From positions 62,001 to 126,000 of the forward strand of contig PGZM01000001.1 in the NCBI GenBank assembly GCA_002841395.1: a stretch of DNA of 64,000 bases, read 5' to 3'. Source of the DNA: Firmicutes bacterium HGW-Firmicutes-9. Lineage in GTDB: Bacteria; Bacillota; Clostridia; Christensenellales; CAG-138. Shown here in pieces: positions 33,156 to 41,589 of the stretch; within the stretch, counting starts at the first letter, position 1, and each line of letters begins with the position of its first letter. The notes under the pieces were generated by a model, which was not told the DNA's origin, did no database searches, and saw nothing but the letters and a program-made list of their open reading frames with translations. Both the position numbers and the translations under genes were made by a program.

Positions 33156-34676
33156 ATGAAAGTGCTGTTCTGCGCAAGCGAGTGCGTACCGTTTGTCAAA
33201 ACCGGAGGTCTAGCGGATGTCGCGGGCGCGCTTCCGATCGCGCTGGCCAAAGAGGGGCACGATGTGCGCGTCATATTGCCGAACTATCGCGTGATCGACA
33301 CCTACTGGAAAAACCGCATGGAACATGTCTGCCACTTTGACGTGCTCTTTGGCTGGGAAAAGCAGTATTGCGGCATCAACTGCGTGGTCGAAAGCGGTGT
33401 AACCTACTATTTTGTGGACAACGAGTCACACTTCGGCGTGACGGAAATCTACGGAGACGGCATTACGGAAGGGCTGCGATTCGCATTCTTCTGCCGCGCG
33501 GTGCTTGAGGCGCTGCCGCTGATCGATTTTGTGCCGGACGTGATGCACCTAAACGACTGGCAGACTGGTTTGATCGCGACGCTGCTCAAAACGCAATATG
33601 TCGCAAACCCCATTTACGCGCGGATCAAGACCGTGTTTTCGATCCACAATCTCAAGTATCAGGGCATCTTTTCCTGGCGCGAGATCGCAGGCAGGCTGGG
33701 ATTGGATGAACGCTATTTTACCTATGAATATCTGGAGTTTTTCGGTTGCATCAGCTGCATGAAGGGCGGACTTGTCTTCTCTGACCGGCTTTGCACCGTA
33801 AGCCCAACGTATGCCGAGGAGATCAAAACCCCGTTCTTCGGCGAAAATCTCGATGGCCTCCTGCGCGCACGGGAAAACACCCTCAGTGGCATTCTCAACG
33901 GCCTCGATTATTCGATTTTCAACCCCTCGGACGATCGCTTCCTGACGCATCACTTTGACACGGATACGCTGGATAACAAGCTTGCCTGCAAGCGCGCGCT
34001 CCAGCGCGAATGCGGACTGGAGGAGCGGGATGCGCCGCTGATCGGCATGATCGCGCGGCTGTCCCAGCAAAAAGGCCTTGACCTTGTGGAACGCGTGCTG
34101 GGAGACATCATGCGCAGCGACGTGCAGATTGTCTTCCTCGGAAAAGGTGACCGTCGCTTTGTCGACCTGCTCAACTGGGCAAACTGGCGCTATCCCAAGC
34201 GGGTGCATGCACGCATCGAGCTGGACGAAGGCCTCGCGCACCGCGTATATGCGGGTGCGGATATGTTCCTCATGCCGTCGCAGTTTGAGCCGTGCGGCCT
34301 GAGCCAGATGATCGCGCTGCGATATGGCTGTGTGCCCATCGTGCGCGAAACAGGCGGACTAAGGGACACCATCAAGCCGTATAATATGTATACCGACGAG
34401 GGCAACGGTTTCTCGTTTGCCAACTACAACGCGCACGAGATGCTCTTTACCATTGAACGCGCGGTGACCTATTGGAACGAAGACAAGGCCATGTGGCGCC
34501 GGATGATGCTCCGCGGCATGGCGGATCGCTTTGACTGGGCAAAGCCCGCAAGGGCATATCTTGCGCTGTACGAAAAGATGCTTCCTCCGCCTGTTGCAGA
34601 GGAAGAAGAGAGCCCTGCGGAAGAAGCCGCGCCGCTGAAGGTTGCATCAATAGCAACAGAAGAATCCGAAGCATAA
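33156..34676 (+). CDS. glgA: Glycogen synthase
   Basis: Extends glycogen with ADP-glucose (GT5). 506 residues. The donor site KTGGLADVAGALP is at residues 15-27; HNLKYQGIF lies in the N-terminal lobe; the C-terminal lobe has IARLSQQKGLDLVERVL and the EX7E region MPSQFEPCGLSQMIALRYG followed by RETGGLRDT. An unusual Glu/Ala-rich tail of about 35 residues (PVAEEEESPAEEAAP...) extends beyond the family's end. Start follows GGGAGGG. A terminator follows. Confidence 0.96.
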   Translation: MKVLFCASECVPFVKTGGLADVAGALPIALAKEGHDVRVILPNYRVIDTYWKNRMEHVCHFDVLFGWEKQYCGINCVVESGVTYYFVDNESHFGVTEIYGDGITEGLRFAFFCRAVLEALPLIDFVPDVMHLNDWQTGLIATLLKTQYVANPIYARIKTVFSIHNLKYQGIFSWREIAGRLGLDERYFTYEYLEFFGCISCMKGGLVFSDRLCTVSPTYAEEIKTPFFGENLDGLLRARENTLSGILNGLDYSIFNPSDDRFLTHHFDTDTLDNKLACKRALQRECGLEERDAPLIGMIARLSQQKGLDLVERVLGDIMRSDVQIVFLGKGDRRFVDLLNWANWRYPKRVHARIELDEGLAHRVYAGADMFLMPSQFEPCGLSQMIALRYGCVPIVRETGGLRDTIKPYNMYTDEGNGFSFANYNAHEMLFTIERAVTYWNEDKAMWRRMMLRGMADRFDWAKPARAYLALYEKMLPPPVAEEEESPAEEAAPLKVASIATEESEA

Positions 34677-34689
34677 ACACACGAGAAAC

Positions 34690-34726
34690 TAAAAAAGAGA
34701 CGTTCTTGCGAGCGTCTCTTTTGTGT
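34690..34726 (+). terminator. Glycogen operon terminator (bidirectional)
   Basis: AAAAGAGACG and CGTCTCTTTT pair around TTCTTGCGAG. Confidence 0.9.
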
Positions 34727-34747
34727 TGTTATGTTTTACTCGGTAAA

Positions 34748-35542
34748 TCAGATCAGTTCTTTGGTGCTGGACGAATCTTCGCCGTGGGACGCAGAGTTCG
34801 TGCCGGAAGTAGCATAGGCGGGCAGCGGAAGTCTGCCGGTGAGATCGAGGTAAAACGCTGCGTTGGCGGCCTCGGTATACGGGAGCAGGAACACGACGCC
34901 GATGCCCGTGATGGAGGCGAGAATCCACCAGCCGATAAAGCTGAACTGGAGGCAGAAGAGCCGCCATTTTTTGTCCACCATCAAGCGCTTGGATTCCTCG
35001 ATGGCATCCATTGCGGACATATCCGGGTTCTCGGCCATGATGTATGGCGCCATGCTGTAGCGATAGGCTGCGACGATACCCGGGATAACGAACAGCAATG
35101 TCCAGGCAAGAATTTTCAGAGCCATCAGGATACGCAGCAGCAGCGCATTGCCAAAATACGGAAAGCGTGAGAACAGTGTCTCGATCTTTGGCGTTGCGGG
35201 ACTTTCGTAAAGCGAAAGGTTGAAGCTGTTGTAACCCAACTCCACCGCGCTGCCGACGATGAACGCCGCGATGCCGTACATCGCGAAGAGCACCGCCATA
35301 GAGGCAACAATGCCCACGAATGGATTGAGCAGAGCCTGGAGCTGCTGAACGTCAAACTGTCCGTGTGACCAGCGTTCCACCATATACGGAAAATCGCTTT
35401 CACCAACTTTAAAGTCAAAGCGAAATCCTCTCGCGCTCGCGCCGCCAAGCAATGATGCGATCAGGCCTGCGAGCACCGTCCACCAGTAACGACCGCGCAG
35501 GATGTTCCATGCGGTCTCGCGATAATCTTTTGCAAGTCTCAT
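34748..35542 (-). CDS. DUF975-family membrane protein
   Basis: 264 residues with about five to six hydrophobic helices. The N-terminal ETAWNILRGRYWWTVLAGLIASLLGG and the middle PGIVAAYRYSMAPYIMAENPDMSAMDAIEESKRLM are the recognisable DUF975 features. Function unknown. The tail is polar and Ser-rich (SSSTKELI). Start is the ATG at 35542 behind GGGGGGATGAC. It lies next to the DUF2156 gene on the same strand, 62 bases apart. Confidence 0.85.
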   Translation of the reverse strand: MRLAKDYRETAWNILRGRYWWTVLAGLIASLLGGASARGFRFDFKVGESDFPYMVERWSHGQFDVQQLQALLNPFVGIVASMAVLFAMYGIAAFIVGSAVELGYNSFNLSLYESPATPKIETLFSRFPYFGNALLLRILMALKILAWTLLFVIPGIVAAYRYSMAPYIMAENPDMSAMDAIEESKRLMVDKKWRLFCLQFSFIGWWILASITGIGVVFLLPYTEAANAAFYLDLTGRLPLPAYATSGTNSASHGEDSSSTKELI

Positions 35543-35604
35543 TTTTTGTCATCCCCCCATTTTATATACATTTGGCGATCGCATAGCGGGAAAGCGAACT
35601 CCCG

Positions 35605-36495
35605 TTATTCGATCGTGACCCAATATTTGTCGATCATGCAGACCGGACGATAGGCGAGCTTGGAATAACGGAGATTCTCTTCGCCGGAGTCGTCCTCGCG
35701 GTTGATATAGAGCGTGTCCTTCTCCGCGGCGTACTTGGCAAACCACGACACGATCGCCTGATAGGAGCCCGCGTAGTCCACACGCGCTTTCTCAACATGG
35801 CAATGGAGCGTGTCGCCGACGATCTCGCCGACCGAGAGCGCGACGATGGTACCCGCAACGTCAATATAACCCGCCTTCTGACCCAGTATCAGCGAGGAAG
35901 CGAGCAGCTCTTTGGCGCGCTTCATCTCCTCGGCCTCGATGACCTTGTCCAGCGGAACATGCTGTTCATACTCGTCTAAAAACGCGATGGCAGCAGGAAG
36001 CGTTTCCTCCGTCACCGGAACGAACTGCGCGGAAGGATTGTCCTTGCAGAAGCGGTTGAGGTGGTTGCGCTGCGTGTGATATTTTTTACCGGGAAAGTTC
36101 ATCAGATCGCACGCGTTATAGACATAATCCGCCCAGTCGCGATGGGTAGAGACGATTGCGCGGTTGCCGTAGCGCTCGCACAACAGCGCGACACCCTCTT
36201 TCGGCACGGCGCAGAACCGGAGCGGCATACCGCTCTCTTTTGCATGGAGCTCGATTGCGTCCAGCGCGGCGTTCAAATCGCCATTGCCGATCGGGAAGAC
36301 AAAGCAGGTTCCCTCGCCGGGATAGGTTGCGAGCATGACGAGCATGCCGGAAACGATGGTATAGGCGGAGCGGAAATACGCGCGCCACTGAAACACGGCG
36401 CCGAGCGTATAGTCGCAGCTGCGGAATGGTTGCACATCCAGATACGGCTTGAGTTCATTCGCGTTCTGGATACATATTTTTGAAAACTCTAACAT
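35605..36495 (-). CDS. DUF2156-family protein (phosphatidylglycerol lysyltransferase-like C-terminal domain)
   Basis: 296 residues with no transmembrane helices. It resembles the soluble C-terminal (GNAT-like, LPG_synthase_C) domain of MprF/LysX without the flippase part: CDYTLGAVFQWRAYF, the central GKKYHTQRNHLNRF segment, and LVEKARVDYAG-like HCHVEKARVDYAGSYQAIVSWFAKY near the end. Standalone members are common in Clostridia; the aminoacyl donor and acceptor are unknown. The track extends upstream without support; the ATG at 36495 has GGGG nearby and a good promoter (36570-36598) upstream. Confidence 0.82.
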   Translation of the reverse strand: MLEFSKICIQNANELKPYLDVQPFRSCDYTLGAVFQWRAYFRSAYTIVSGMLVMLATYPGEGTCFVFPIGNGDLNAALDAIELHAKESGMPLRFCAVPKEGVALLCERYGNRAIVSTHRDWADYVYNACDLMNFPGKKYHTQRNHLNRFCKDNPSAQFVPVTEETLPAAIAFLDEYEQHVPLDKVIEAEEMKRAKELLASSLILGQKAGYIDVAGTIVALSVGEIVGDTLHCHVEKARVDYAGSYQAIVSWFAKYAAEKDTLYINREDDSGEENLRYSKLAYRPVCMIDKYWVTIE

Positions 36496-36569
36496 AAAAC
36501 CCCTGTATGATACAGCGCAGCCGTGGAGAAAGCTCTCCTCGCGCGGTTGGCACATAAATTGACTTTTAT

Positions 36570-36598
36570 ATGATAACACGCTTGTTTGCATGAGGCAA
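36570..36598 (-). promoter_or_regulatory. Promoter of the DUF2156 gene
   Basis: TTGCCT (36593-36598), 17 bases, TATCAT (36570-36575) on the minus strand. Confidence 0.6.
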
Positions 36599-36789
36599 TG
36601 TTGTTGCATTGTGCGCAGGTGAACGGATTGCAACATTTTTATGTGTCTGAAGTGGAAACACGAGTTTTTTGGTCGGGAATGGGAAAATCTGAAGCAAAAT
36701 GCAGCAAGCGACCGAGCAGTCTGGAAAATAAAAATATGGATTTGTGAAAAATAACACTCCACAAAAGCACGCAGTAGGTGTACAATATA

Positions 36790-36803
36790 CGTACAAACGT
36801 TCG
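36790..36803 (+). promoter_or_regulatory. LexA-box-like operator
   Basis: CGTACAAACGTTCG differs at one position from the Bacillota LexA half-site pattern CGAAC-N4-GTTCG. It lies just after the -10 candidate TACAAT and 25 bases before the start codon. Confidence 0.55.
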
Positions 36804-36827
36804 TATGATGCGAACAGAGGAGGAAGA

Positions 36828-37259
36828 ATGAAGGCGATCTCGTTACCACAGCTCCGCGCCGAGGCCAAGCGACAGCTCATGAACTACCGGCGCAACAACT
36901 CCCGCGTTTACCGCAGCAGCGCAATCCGTGCGGAAGGAGGCGAAATGCTCGCGTGGATTCGCGCGATCGACTCCGCGCGCATCTATCTGCGCGCGCAAAA
37001 CCCGGCAAAAGAACGATACATGACGCGTCTCTTCGGGCTAGAGACCCCGCTGCCGCGCAGCCAGCCTATGCGCGCGCGGTTGATCCGGCTCAGTGAGGAG
37101 ATGTGTGTTTCGGAATCCACGCTCTATAAATGGCGTGAGGACATTCTGGAGGTCGTGCTGTATGCCGCAATGGAGGCGGGCGTGATCGGGCTATTCGGCA
37201 TTCGCGCGGCGCAGGAGCAGGAATGCGCGCAAAACGAATCGAACACGTCCCGCGATTGA
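36828..37259 (+). CDS. Small HTH protein, probably SOS-controlled
   Basis: 143 residues, soluble. The middle is basic (RAEAKRQLMNYRRNNSRVYRSS) and the C-terminal part has a helix-turn-helix reminiscent of sigma-factor region 4 and ArpU/RinA-type phage regulators: RLIRLSEEMCVSESTLYKWREDILEVVLYAAME. I cannot name a family. The start is the ATG at 36828 with GAGGAGGAAG upstream, not the track start at 36744. The LexA-like box at the promoter suggests induction by DNA damage. It is followed after 90 bases by the peptidase gene. Confidence 0.65.
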   Translation: MKAISLPQLRAEAKRQLMNYRRNNSRVYRSSAIRAEGGEMLAWIRAIDSARIYLRAQNPAKERYMTRLFGLETPLPRSQPMRARLIRLSEEMCVSESTLYKWREDILEVVLYAAMEAGVIGLFGIRAAQEQECAQNESNTSRD

Positions 37260-37348
37260 CGCGGTTTGCGACGGGGTGTTAGAATCAGAGCAATCTTTGG
37301 CATTCTTGCGTGCCTAGCGCGCAGAACCATTTGCACAAAAGGAGTTGC

Positions 37349-38035
37349 ATGGCAAACAAAACCAGCCTGACCATCGGCGCATATACCGTTCAAGTGACAC
37401 GTAAGCGCATCAAAAACATGTATCTTCGCGTGCTGCCGCAGGAGGGGATTTCTGTCAACGCGCCAATACGCACCACGGACGCGGACATCTACCGCTTTGT
37501 GATAGATCGTGCGGACTGGATCGCTTTGCAGCTGCGGAAACAGGTGGCCGTACTGCCGCGCGGATATGAGGACGGCGACGCAATACCGTATTTCGGCAAG
37601 AGCCTGACGCTGCGGCTCATCGACCGCACGGGACGCTCCCACATTGCGCTGCGCGGGGATGTGCTGGAGCTGTATATCCGCCCTGACGCGGACGAAATCG
37701 CGCGCAAAAAGGCAATAGACGCCTGGTATCGCGCGGAGCTGTATGAGGCGGCCGGCGCGATGCTGCCCGCCATCGAGCGCACGGTCGGCAAGCGCGCGGG
37801 CGAGCTGAAGGTGCGGGATATGAAGACGCGATGGGGCACCTGCAACATCAAAACTGCGCTGATTACGCTCAATCTCCGGCTTGCGGAGCGGCCCGCGGAG
37901 TGCCTGCGATACGTGCTCACGCACGAATTGTGCCACCTGCACGAGTCGGGGCATGGCGAACGCTTCTGGAAACGCATGGACGTGTACTATCCGGACTGGA
38001 AACGCGTGCGAAAGCTGCTCAAACAGCGCATCTGA
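37349..38035 (+). CDS. YgjP-type M48-like metallopeptidase (DUF45)
   Basis: 228 residues of the YgjP/WLM-related family. The zinc motif is HELCHLHESGHGERFW (HExxH with third His and the downstream Trp), preceded by the family signature RDMKTRWGTCNIKTALITLNLRL (about residue 155). The N-terminal half is a beta-rich domain (YTVQVTRKRIKNMYLRV). No signal peptide, so intracellular. Physiological substrate unknown. Start at 37349 behind AAAGGAG; the track starts too early. A terminator follows. Confidence 0.88.
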   Translation: MANKTSLTIGAYTVQVTRKRIKNMYLRVLPQEGISVNAPIRTTDADIYRFVIDRADWIALQLRKQVAVLPRGYEDGDAIPYFGKSLTLRLIDRTGRSHIALRGDVLELYIRPDADEIARKKAIDAWYRAELYEAAGAMLPAIERTVGKRAGELKVRDMKTRWGTCNIKTALITLNLRLAERPAECLRYVLTHELCHLHESGHGERFWKRMDVYYPDWKRVRKLLKQRI

Positions 38036-38065
38036 CACAAGAGAGAACAGAATCGCTTTCAACAA

Positions 38066-38096
38066 AAAAAGCCGGGGCTTATGCTCCGGCTTTTGT
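38066..38096. terminator. Shared terminator between peptidase gene and bioY
   Basis: AAAAGCCGG and CCGGCTTTT with a GGCTTATGCT loop; A-run and T-run on both sides allow use from either strand. Confidence 0.88.
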
Positions 38097-38106
38097 GATG
38101 CACTGT

Positions 38107-38673
38107 TCAGGAAAGGTTGTTCTTCTTGAGCACGGGGATCATGCGCTTCGCGATCAGCGCGGCGACGAGGCTCTTGGCGAGGTCGCCCGGCACGAACACG
38201 AGGAAGCAATACAGCACCGCCGTCCAGACGGACACCTGCTTGCCGAGATAATAGTTGCTCAGGAAGTAGAAATACGTTGTGCCGAGCACGTAGACCGCGA
38301 GCAGGCCGACCAGCGCCGCGATCAAGAGCCGCCAGAAGGTGGGGTTCTCGACTTTTTGCACGATTGCGCCCGTGATGAACGCGCCGACGACGAAACCGAT
38401 CAGGTACCCGAACGAGGGCTTGAGCACGTAACCGATGCCGCCTCCCTGTGTGAAGACGGGGATGCCTATGAGGCCGACCGCGAGGTAGACCAGCGCGCTG
38501 GCCGCGCCCAGCTTTTTGCCGAGCAGCATGCCCGCGAGCACGACGAAGAACGTCTGCATCGTAAACGGTACGAGCGGCACGGGCACGCGGATAAACGCGC
38601 CGACGGCGATCAACGCCGCAAACAGCGCAACGAGTATCATTTTATACGTGCGGGATTTTGCAACAGGGTTCAT
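38107..38673 (-). CDS. bioY: Biotin ECF transporter substrate-binding subunit
   Basis: 188 residues, six helices, with the BioY landmarks VPVPLVPFTMQTFFVVLAGMLLG and GIPVFTQGGGIGYVLKPSFGYLIGF. As an ECF S-component it needs EcfAA'T, which are not in this window. Lies 73 bases behind birA on the same strand, and is presumably under control of that repressor-ligase. The terminator is shared with the convergent peptidase gene. Confidence 0.95.
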   Translation of the reverse strand: MNPVAKSRTYKMILVALFAALIAVGAFIRVPVPLVPFTMQTFFVVLAGMLLGKKLGAASALVYLAVGLIGIPVFTQGGGIGYVLKPSFGYLIGFVVGAFITGAIVQKVENPTFWRLLIAALVGLLAVYVLGTTYFYFLSNYYLGKQVSVWTAVLYCFLVFVPGDLAKSLVAALIAKRMIPVLKKNNLS

Positions 38674-38746
38674 TGGAAACAGTTCTCCTAACTTGATTCT
38701 CTTATTACTTTGCCGAACTTCTCCGGCAGCGCCGCGTTCTGCGCGG

Positions 38747-39721
38747 CTAGATCACCTTTACGCTGATTTCGCCGGAGGAGAGCGCTTCCCGGTGCCCATC
38801 TGCAAACTCTACGACGAGGCGGCAGTGGTCGTCTACGTCGATTGCGCGGGCGGGCGTTGCTCCGCCTTCTGTGATGACGTTCACCTGTCTACCCAGCACG
38901 AAGCTGCGCCTGCGGTATTCCGCGTTGGTTTCCGCGCTACCGAGCGCGCGGTAGAGCGGCAGAAAACGGTTGAGATATTCCGCGATCATGCGGTTTTTCG
39001 CGTCCGGCGCGGGGGATATGAGCACGCTGCCCGCGATGTCCCGAATCTCCGCCGGAAACCCGCCGTCCGGTTCCAGCACGTTGATGCCGGTGCCGAGGAT
39101 CGCGTACTCAAACTGTCCGCTCTCCATGTCAAACGAGCCTTCCGTGAGGATGCCGCAAATCTTCTTGCCGCGCATGAACACGTCGTTGACCCACTTGATG
39201 GAGGCCGGTTCGCCGGAGAGCGCTTCCACCGCGCCACAGACGGCAACCGCCGCCGTGGTGGTGATCAGCGTCGCGTCGTCCGGCGCGATCTTGGGCTTGA
39301 GCAGGAGGGAGACGTAGACGCCCGTGCCCTGCGGGGAATAAAAGCTGCGCCCTTTGCGTCCGCGCCCGCCAGTCTGTTCGGCGGCGATGACGACGGTGCC
39401 TTCGGCTGCGCCTTCGTTTGCGAGCTTGCGGAGCACGAGGTTTGTCGAGTCCACCGAATCGAACACGCGAAGGTCGAGAGACTGTGCGTCGCCTGTGAGA
39501 TATTGCCGGATGCCGCTTTCGGAGAGCACGTCGCTGGAAGCAGCGAGGCAGTAGCCGCGGTTCGGGACAGCCTGAATCGGGTAGCCATCGGCTTGGAGGG
39601 CTTTGATCGCCTTCCAGACCGCGTTTCGGCTCACGCCGAGGCGGCGGGCGATTTCCTCACCGGAGAGGAAGACGCTCTTGTTGGATTCGAGTAGGGTGCG
39701 AAGGTGGTCTTGTACGGTCAT
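38747..39721 (-). CDS. birA: Bifunctional biotin ligase / biotin operon repressor
   Basis: 324 residues. N-terminal winged helix (EEIARRLGVSRNAVWKAIKALQADGY), then the biotin-protein ligase domain with FDSVDSTNLVLRKLA, the biotinyl-AMP loop EQTGGRGRKGRSFYSPQGTG (near residue 115) and SIKWVNDVFM with the catalytic Lys in GKKICGIL. The C-terminal SH3-like domain completes it. It biotinylates carboxylase subunits and probably represses bioY. Promoter at 39742-39770 (consensus TTGACA-17-TATACT). Confidence 0.95.
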   Translation of the reverse strand: MTVQDHLRTLLESNKSVFLSGEEIARRLGVSRNAVWKAIKALQADGYPIQAVPNRGYCLAASSDVLSESGIRQYLTGDAQSLDLRVFDSVDSTNLVLRKLANEGAAEGTVVIAAEQTGGRGRKGRSFYSPQGTGVYVSLLLKPKIAPDDATLITTTAAVAVCGAVEALSGEPASIKWVNDVFMRGKKICGILTEGSFDMESGQFEYAILGTGINVLEPDGGFPAEIRDIAGSVLISPAPDAKNRMIAEYLNRFLPLYRALGSAETNAEYRRRSFVLGRQVNVITEGGATPARAIDVDDHCRLVVEFADGHREALSSGEISVKVI

Positions 39722-39741
39722 GGAGAATCTCCTTAGGGGGT

Positions 39742-39770
39742 AGTATAAATGGGTGCAAATAAAATGTCAA
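39742..39770 (-). promoter_or_regulatory. birA-bioY promoter
   Basis: TTGACA (39765-39770), 17 bases, TATACT (39742-39747) on the minus strand. I saw no clear BirA dyad around it. Confidence 0.75.
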
Positions 39771-39802
39771 CTGAACAAAATAAAAAGGGTGACGTTAAGC
39801 GC

Positions 39803-40588
39803 TCAATCCAATCTCCTGATTGAATATCCGAAACGATCAACTGAATCCAGATAGTATGAAAACAAGAAATCGAAAACGGCTTCATATTTCTCGCCTATTT
39901 TATTTGTTAATTCAAAGCAATTCTTAATTATTCCAAGGTCAGCCTCTTTTAATGCATCCTCGCGAAACAAGAAGTTGATCTTCTGAGGAATGTTCGGTTG
40001 AAGTTCTCCTAGGGCATTAGGGCAATGAAACAAGAAAACCTTGAGTTCTCTACAAGAAAAACCATGGAACTGATCTCTAATAGATGTTCTAGAATGAGTA
40101 CACCGGATAATCTGATTCGAGATATTACATAGGTTATATGATATGCATATATAGGAAGTATCCAGGGTCTCAATGTTAAAACCATCTTCTTCTCCCTCAA
40201 CATAGCATTTACTATTTTTAATTGCTTCTGATTCGAAAAAATCTCGACTTAAGCCTTGACTTATTGAGCAATCGAGAACATCTATTATCGGTTGTCTTTC
40301 AAAGAGATCTCGCTTTTCCTCGGCGTTTAACATCCGTTCATTCAACTCGTTTGATTTGTCATTTTGGCGAATCGCAACTAAGCCTAAAACAACCGTACCA
40401 AGAAATGCCTCAAACCCAGCAATGTATGTAATCAGCTCTCCCGCTTGCCAAGTTGAAGCAAACCAAGGTGAGATCGCGGGGATTCTATATGCAATATGAA
40501 CAAGAATCAAAGGCAAAAAGAACAGACTAAATCCGATCATAGCCGTTTGCCAAATATGTTTTTTAATCCAATCAAGTATCTTTGACAT
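39803..40588 (-). CDS. AT-rich orphan membrane protein, possibly acquired
   Basis: 261 residues. Two hydrophobic helices at the N-terminus (about 15-33 and 52-72: FSLFFLPLILVHIAY and ELITYIAGFEAFLGTVVLGLVAI) are followed by a short coiled-coil stretch (NDKSNELNERMLNAEEKRDLFERQ) and a cytoplasmic C-terminal domain with several cysteines that I do not recognise. Base composition and codon use are far more AT-rich than those of all its neighbours. Start ATG at 40588 follows AGGTAG. The two-helix plus coiled-coil plan recalls membrane-bound accessory proteins of phage-defence islands, but nothing specific supports this. Confidence 0.65.
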   Translation of the reverse strand: MSKILDWIKKHIWQTAMIGFSLFFLPLILVHIAYRIPAISPWFASTWQAGELITYIAGFEAFLGTVVLGLVAIRQNDKSNELNERMLNAEEKRDLFERQPIIDVLDCSISQGLSRDFFESEAIKNSKCYVEGEEDGFNIETLDTSYICISYNLCNISNQIIRCTHSRTSIRDQFHGFSCRELKVFLFHCPNALGELQPNIPQKINFLFREDALKEADLGIIKNCFELTNKIGEKYEAVFDFLFSYYLDSVDRFGYSIRRLD

Positions 40589-40672
40589 AGAATTCTACCT
40601 CCGAAATCCCATTTCCCTCACTATACCACCCAGTAAACCCAAACGCGAGAGAGGATTTTGTTACACCCCAAA

Positions 40673-40716
40673 AAGAAAAAATTCCCCCGCCGACAACCGC
40701 CAGCGGGGGTAATTTT
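40673..40716 (-). terminator. Terminator of the ABC exporter operon
   Basis: ATTCCCCCGC and GCGGGGGTAAT pair; on the minus strand the hairpin ends in TTTTTTCTTTTT. Confidence 0.85.
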
Positions 40717-40734
40717 TTTCCTTAAATCAAGGAC

Positions 40735-41589
40735 TTATCTCTTTTTTCTGGAAAGGTTCAATAGCGCAAGCCCAAGGAACAGGATGCCCGCACCGATCAG
40801 AACCAGAATGCTGGTCATCGGGGTCACCATCTTGTCCCCAACCTGGAACGTCACGCCCAGCATCTGCTTAAACCCGTCAACCACTTCCGCTGGCGCTCCC
40901 GCAAACCCGGTCGTGATCGCGTCTTCCATAATCACCTGCCGCAGCAGCAGCGCGGAGTGCGACGGCGGGAAGAGCTTGATGACCATCTGCACGCTCTCCG
41001 GCAGCTGGCCGATCGGGATGTAGATGCCCGTCATGAAGCCGATGATCGTGCCGATGATCGTACTCGCGATCGAGAACGCGTTGTTGCTCTGGAAAAACGA
41101 GACGAAGAACAGCACCAGCGCGGTGTTAGAAAACGTCGAGAGCAGGATCAGTCCGAAGATTTTCAAGAACTGAATGCCCGTAAACATCGTGCCGCCACCG
41201 CTGAGCAAATACAGCTGGCATAGTACGAGCGCCACGACGCACATAATTACGCCGATCACAAACGCGCTGAGGATATAGCCGCCCGCTATGCTGACACGCG
41301 GCATCGGCGAGGAATGGATGTCCTTGATGATCTTCTTGGACTTGTCCTCGACCATTGTGCCGAACGCGCCCATCGTGGTGGTCACAGACGTGACCGCGAT
41401 GAGACCCGCGACGATCCAGCGATCCATGATGTTGCGCGCATTGGCGATTTCGCTCATGCTGCTCGACCAAACATCGCCGAGGAACAGCGCATACATGCCG
41501 ATGATGATGAACACCGACAGCAGCGAGAAAAAGACCGATGCCCGATCTTTAAAGAAGACAAGGAGGTTACGCTTCATAAAGTTAATCAT
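40735..41589 (-). CDS. ABC-2-type exporter permease
   Basis: 284 residues with six hydrophobic helices. The N-terminal MINFMKRNLLVFFKDRASVFFSL and the GIYIPIGQLPESVQMVIKLFPPSH segment before the last helices are typical of ABC-2 permeases. The start overlaps the stop of the ATPase gene by four bases (ATGA). Exports an unknown compound; DrrB/NatB-type drug or lipid exporters look like this. Confidence 0.88.
   Translation of the reverse strand: MINFMKRNLLVFFKDRASVFFSLLSVFIIIGMYALFLGDVWSSSMSEIANARNIMDRWIVAGLIAVTSVTTTMGAFGTMVEDKSKKIIKDIHSSPMPRVSIAGGYILSAFVIGVIMCVVALVLCQLYLLSGGGTMFTGIQFLKIFGLILLSTFSNTALVLFFVSFFQSNNAFSIASTIIGTIIGFMTGIYIPIGQLPESVQMVIKLFPPSHSALLLRQVIMEDAITTGFAGAPAEVVDGFKQMLGVTFQVGDKMVTPMTSILVLIGAGILFLGLALLNLSRKKR

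Larger units (their letters stand above)
36496..36827. other. Divergent intergenic region with promoters on both strands
   Basis: About 330 AT-rich bases. Minus strand: promoter TTGCCT-17-TATCAT at 36570-36598 for the DUF2156 gene. Plus strand: -10 candidate TACAAT at 36781-36786 followed by a LexA-like box. No ORF of its own. Confidence 0.55.
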
